Assembly (NCBI GenBank): GCA_022563455.1
Contig: JADFNI010000003.1
Span: forward strand, 1-44,667
Origin: Nanobdellota archaeon
Lineage (GTDB): Archaea > Nanobdellota > Nanobdellia > Pacearchaeales > GW2011-AR1
Direction of reading: 5' to 3'
DNA length: 44,667 nt
Under the pieces are notes generated by a model that saw only the letters and a list, made by a program, of their open reading frames with translations, did not search any database and was not told the origin of the DNA. This document shows, one piece after another, positions 41,818 to 44,667 of this stretch; the first letter of the stretch is position 1; each line of letters starts with the position of its first letter. Position numbers and translations under genes: made by a program.

Positions 41818-42897
41818 TTATCTAAAAACGACTATATCTCTAGATATAAATTGATCTGGACGGGACTCTTCAATTGGGTTCATTATAATTTTGAGGTTTG
41901 TTTTTGCCGCTATTTTTTTTGAGTTGACTCTAAACTTTCTTATTTTTGGAAATGTTATTGCTATTTTTGCATAGTCTTTTTTGCATTTTTTTAAATGGGA
42001 AAGAATTGGAATTATGAATGCTTCGAAATTTTGAATTATATTTTTAGATTCAATATCACTTGGTTTTTTTCGAAGAACCTTTCCGAGTGGAGTTTCCGTC
42101 GCTATTGCTCCAAATTGAAGATCTGGAGTTTTTCTTGCATCTTTGTTTTCCAAAGTATACTTAGTTTTTATTTCATATTCTTCTTCAATCCATTTGAGAT
42201 TTTGTTTTGCACCCTCAATTGCTTTTTTATTTAAGTCTATTCCATAGGATTTTATGTTTTTTAGTATACTCTCAGTTAGTATTGCACCTATTCCACAGAA
42301 GGGATCAAGTAAATGGTCTCCCCTTTTAGCACCTGATAGGTTTATTAGAATTAGAGAGAGTCTTGGAGAAATTGCTAGGTGTTCTCGTCGGATAGGCTTT
42401 TTCATGTCCCTTTTTTTGACCTCAGTATAGTCATACTCTTCTGTAGCTAGTCCATAGTAGATTGTGTTGTTATTTTCTTGTAAAAATAATGAATAGTTAG
42501 TTTTTGGGAGTGATGAGGTTTTTTCGTTTTGAAATTTAATAATCCTTTTTCCAGTTTTTAATATAGCTTTTCTTTTTTCAGATTTAAACTTCTCTTTTAT
42601 TAATATTGGCTCCATGTTTCCAAAAACTGAATATGAAAATTTGTCGGAATCGATTAGATCTTTATTTTTTAAATATTCTTTTAGTTTAGTCTCGTTTCCT
42701 TCAAAAGTTATTTCTCCGATTTTTAGGATTCCTCCTAGATCTTGTATGTTGAATTTTTCGTTTTCAGCAGTTTCTAAAATTAAGATGTTTTCTTCGAAGA
42801 GGATTATCTTATGATATCTTTTTCTTGCTTCTAAATAGGATAAAAGTTCTTCACGAGAGAGTTCAGGATTTCTTCCTAGGATAAAAAAGTGTTTCAT
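41818..42897 (-). CDS. THUMP-type RNA (tRNA guanine-N2-like) methyltransferase
   Basis: 359 residues. N-terminal THUMP-like part (about 1-170). Rossmann methylase (UPF0020/COG1041) with LLDPFCGIGAILTE (near 199), a YGIDLN binding loop, and ATETPLGKVL (near 268) where related enzymes have the DPPYG catalytic motif. The TE.P.LG form is known to me from archaeal paralogues of Trm11 (tRNA-G10 methylase). It acts on SAM and probably tRNA. The exact position modified is uncertain. Confidence 0.8.
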   Translation of the reverse strand: MKHFFILGRNPELSREELLSYLEARKRYHKIILFEENILILETAENEKFNIQDLGGILKIGEITFEGNETKLKEYLKNKDLIDSDKFSYSVFGNMEPILIKEKFKSEKRKAILKTGKRIIKFQNEKTSSLPKTNYSLFLQENNNTIYYGLATEEYDYTEVKKRDMKKPIRREHLAISPRLSLILINLSGAKRGDHLLDPFCGIGAILTESILKNIKSYGIDLNKKAIEGAKQNLKWIEEEYEIKTKYTLENKDARKTPDLQFGAIATETPLGKVLRKKPSDIESKNIIQNFEAFIIPILSHLKKCKKDYAKIAITFPKIRKFRVNSKKIAAKTNLKIIMNPIEESRPDQFISRDIVVFR

Positions 42898-42903
42898 TGG
42901 ATT

Positions 42904-42925
42904 CTTTCTTTTTTGAAAAAAGAAA
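42904..42925 (-). terminator. Hairpin upstream of the methylase gene
   Basis: TTTCTTTTTT and AAAAAAGAAA form a near-perfect 9-10 bp stem with almost no loop. On the minus strand it follows the 123-residue gene and could end its message. Confidence 0.45.
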
Positions 42926-43016
42926 TTTCCCCCAAGTAGAAAAACATAGATTCCAAAACTCCGTTTTGATTTAGTATCATGGAAGGACTAGTTGGGGAAG
43001 GTTTTTAGGTGTTTTG

Positions 43017-43388
43017 TTATGTTACTTGGTCTAGACCTGTTCCGTCTTCGATTATATCTGTTGCCATTTCTTCAAGATCCTCCTTTTTATCTCCGTAAAG
43101 TGTAAATTTTCTAGAATACCAAAAACTTTTGCGAAATTCTATCTCTCCCGGTTCTCCTATGGGTTCGTAATGATTAACTACTTGAGTTACTCTTATTGCA
43201 ATTCCTGGTTCTACAAAGTATGTTCTTGCATGCTTAATTTTTGCATGAATTAAAGGATCTCCTTCTCTACTTATTTCTCTGGAGTAGTGCGCAGTTTCTT
43301 TTACTTCACGATCTACTAATTCACGAAATTTCGCTTCAATAAATCTTGGGGGAGATGCTTTTTCTATATATTTCAACTTTATTATCAT
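43017..43388 (-). CDS. Hypothetical soluble protein
   Basis: 123 residues, mixed alpha/beta (FIEAKFRELVDREVKETAHYS; TYFVEPGIAIRVTQVVNHYEP; FRKSFWYSRKFTLYG) with an acidic end. It lies 45 nt after rpl10e on the same strand. No family recognised. Confidence 0.65.
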   Translation of the reverse strand: MIIKLKYIEKASPPRFIEAKFRELVDREVKETAHYSREISREGDPLIHAKIKHARTYFVEPGIAIRVTQVVNHYEPIGEPGEIEFRKSFWYSRKFTLYGDKKEDLEEMATDIIEDGTGLDQVT

Positions 43389-43433
43389 TAGTTATTAAAA
43401 TGTAAACAAGCTATATATCTTTTTCTATTTGCC

Positions 43434-43985
43434 CTACTTTTTAGAAGGGATATTAGTTTTAAAAGTCAATGTTCTTATCTTGCAAGGAAGTCTTGCTTTT
43501 GCTGATCTTATTAATTTTCTAGCGATGACTTCTGCTCTTTCGTTTTTGATTGCTATTATGAATAACGTTTGACCTGGTTTTATTAGGGCTGCTCTGCCCA
43601 TTGTTTTTCCAAAAGCTCGACTCATTCCAGTTTGCATACGGTCTGCTCCGGCCCCTGTAAGCATTTTATTTTCTCTTAATATATGGTGTGGATAGGGTTT
43701 TACTTCAAAGTAGAATTCTTTTCCGATTCTTGTTTGGATGAAACGATTAAGGTACTGTCTTACAGCTTCTATTGCGTTATCTCTTAGTTGGATTTTTTCT
43801 TTAGAAATTACATGAAGCTGGATCTGGTATTCATTATTATCGAAGCCTTTTATGTCTCCCATTTTGAATTTTACGATTTTTGCATTTGGAACAGTTTTAA
43901 TATAGGACTTTTTTCTTTTCTTGGATTTTCGAGTGTAAGGTCTTGTGTATCTTTTTGTATAGGCTGAGCCTTTTCGAAGTGCCAT
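43434..43985 (-). CDS. rpl10e: Large-subunit ribosomal protein L10e (uL16)
   Basis: 183 residues, normal archaeal size. MALRKGSAYTKRYTRPYTRKS opens the protein. KPYPHHILRENKMLTGAGADRMQTGMSRAFGK is the highly conserved central loop near the A-site tRNA. GQTLFIIAI and ARLPCKIRT follow in order. It begins one base after the stop of rpl35ae, so they share a message. Confidence 0.95.
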   Translation of the reverse strand: MALRKGSAYTKRYTRPYTRKSKKRKKSYIKTVPNAKIVKFKMGDIKGFDNNEYQIQLHVISKEKIQLRDNAIEAVRQYLNRFIQTRIGKEFYFEVKPYPHHILRENKMLTGAGADRMQTGMSRAFGKTMGRAALIKPGQTLFIIAIKNERAEVIARKLIRSAKARLPCKIRTLTFKTNIPSKK

Positions 43986-43986
43986 T

Positions 43987-44313
43987 TTACTTTAATACCT
44001 CAATTGCTGTTCCTAATGCTTGACCTGGAAGGCCGTGTTCAAAAATTGCTCTGACGACACCATTGTTTCCGTGCGCACTTGAGATTTTTCCAATTAACTT
44101 TTTAGGGATTTTTCCAGGACTAGTCCATTCAACTTGGACTCCGACGTATTTCGCTGCCTCTTCTCTGGAATTTGAACCTGGAATTTCAATAATAAAGTGT
44201 CTAGGTGTGTAATTTTTTCTTCCTCTTCTGAACTGTAGAACTTTTCCAGTGACCATGATAACTCTTTTGAAAAGTTGGTTTTTAAAGATTGGCATTGATG
44301 TAACTTTTTGCAT
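43987..44313 (-). CDS. rpl35ae: Large-subunit ribosomal protein L35Ae (eL33)
   Basis: 108 residues from the ATG at 44313. The family core starts at VTGKVLQFRRG (a second ATG, 19 codons in, would give 89 residues, the usual length). HFIIEIPGSNSREEAAKYVG, WTSPGKIPK and HGNNGVVRAIFEHGLPGQALG are the L35Ae signatures. The extra N-terminus is unusual and the shorter start may be right. First gene of a minus-strand ribosomal pair. Confidence 0.9.
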   Translation of the reverse strand: MQKVTSMPIFKNQLFKRVIMVTGKVLQFRRGRKNYTPRHFIIEIPGSNSREEAAKYVGVQVEWTSPGKIPKKLIGKISSAHGNNGVVRAIFEHGLPGQALGTAIEVLK

Positions 44314-44359
44314 GTTTTTTAAATGAAAAACTTAATAAGCCAAATTTCTAATAATTAAG
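44314..44359. promoter_or_regulatory. Divergent promoter between rpl35ae and pilin-like gene
   Basis: AACTTAATAAGCC (about 44326-44338) is a TATA-like element roughly 25 nt from each start codon, usable in both directions. Only 46 nt separate the two ATGs, so the promoters overlap. Confidence 0.5.
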
Positions 44360-44667
44360 ATGGATAAAAGAGGAATTTCTGCAGTTGTAGCCACAGTCCT
44401 AATGATTTTGCTGACAATTGCTGCTATTGGTGTCATATGGTTATCAACTCTGAATATTGTCGATGCTGATTTTAAAAATTCTAATGTTCGAGTCGGAATT
44501 ATTTCTAGTGAGGGATATACTTTTTATGACCCTATTAATAAAACTGTTTGTGTCCAGGTAACGAGAAGTTCTGATGGGGGAGATATTGAGAAGATAAGAA
44601 TAATTTTTGCATTTGATGATGGGAATTCTTTTTCTATTGCAGTCGATGCACCAGAAGTCAATAGTCG
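44360..44667 (+). CDS. Archaeal class III pilin/archaellin-like protein (3' end outside window)
   Basis: 102 codons visible, no stop before the edge. The N-terminus reads MDKRG then ISAVVATVLMILLTIAAIGVIW: a short basic leader and a 20-residue hydrophobic helix, as in archaeal type IV pilins cleaved by the class III prepilin peptidase. The mature part starts a beta domain (VRVGIISSEGYTFYD). It probably builds adhesion pili or is a pilin-like surface protein. Confidence 0.75.
   Translation, partial: MDKRGISAVVATVLMILLTIAAIGVIWLSTLNIVDADFKNSNVRVGIISSEGYTFYDPINKTVCVQVTRSSDGGDIEKIRIIFAFDDGNSFSIAVDAPEVNS

Overview
Flanks (1-27,480 and about 38,480-44,667). These look like a small-genome, AT-rich archaeon, probably a DPANN lineage of the Woesearchaeota/Pacearchaeota kind. 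The evidence is an archaeal-type glutamyl-tRNA synthetase, ribosomal proteins L10e (uL16) and L35Ae (eL33), a HerA/DUF87-type ATPase, a THUMP-type RNA methylase, PEP synthase and an archaeal class III pilin-like N-terminus. Most genes have a TATA-like box about 25 nt before the ATG and no Shine-Dalgarno (SD) motif, so leaderless transcripts are likely. The lineage call is inference; no rRNA or tRNA gene was recognised.

Layout, left flank. A giant repeat-built surface protein (open at the left edge, about 3,570 residues visible) ends in a C-terminal membrane anchor. It is followed by a NYN-domain nuclease-like protein, an APH-type kinase and a small membrane protein. A three-gene operon then encodes a split FAD/iron-sulfur 2-hydroxyacid dehydrogenase-like system. 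Next come a Cys-rich membrane protein, gltX, several unrecognised (partly coiled-coil) proteins, a xylose-isomerase-like TIM barrel, a nucleotidyltransferase with a HEPN-like tail, and ppsA with a long acidic extension.

The island (about 27,680-38,240) is unlike the flanks. It is visibly richer in G+C. Almost every plausible gene lies on the minus strand, is short and has a strong SD (AGGAG/AAGGAG). Several products look made for a diderm bacterium: a barrel-like protein ending in Phe, a lipoprotein-like protein, a type IV pilin fragment and secreted proteins. The array is punctuated by a repeated layout, read on the minus strand: ORF, stop, long imperfect hairpin, about 10 T-rich nt, small 5-8 bp hairpin with a short loop, A/C-rich leader, SD, next ORF. 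Hairpin sequences differ between units while pairing is kept. Some units carry ORFs of only 16, 3 or 1 codons. Four hairpins in near-tandem at 27,836-28,111 have bulges that are complementary in a nested order. No integrase, transposase or canonical integron attC core was found. Either this is transferred bacterial-type cassette DNA or the assembly joined two genomes; only reads can decide.

Right flank. A HerA-like ATPase with a coiled-coil partner, a signal-peptide protein that resembles an outer-membrane barrel but sits behind an archaeal promoter, an RNA methylase, a hypothetical protein, rpl10e and rpl35ae, and a divergent pilin-like gene cut by the right edge.
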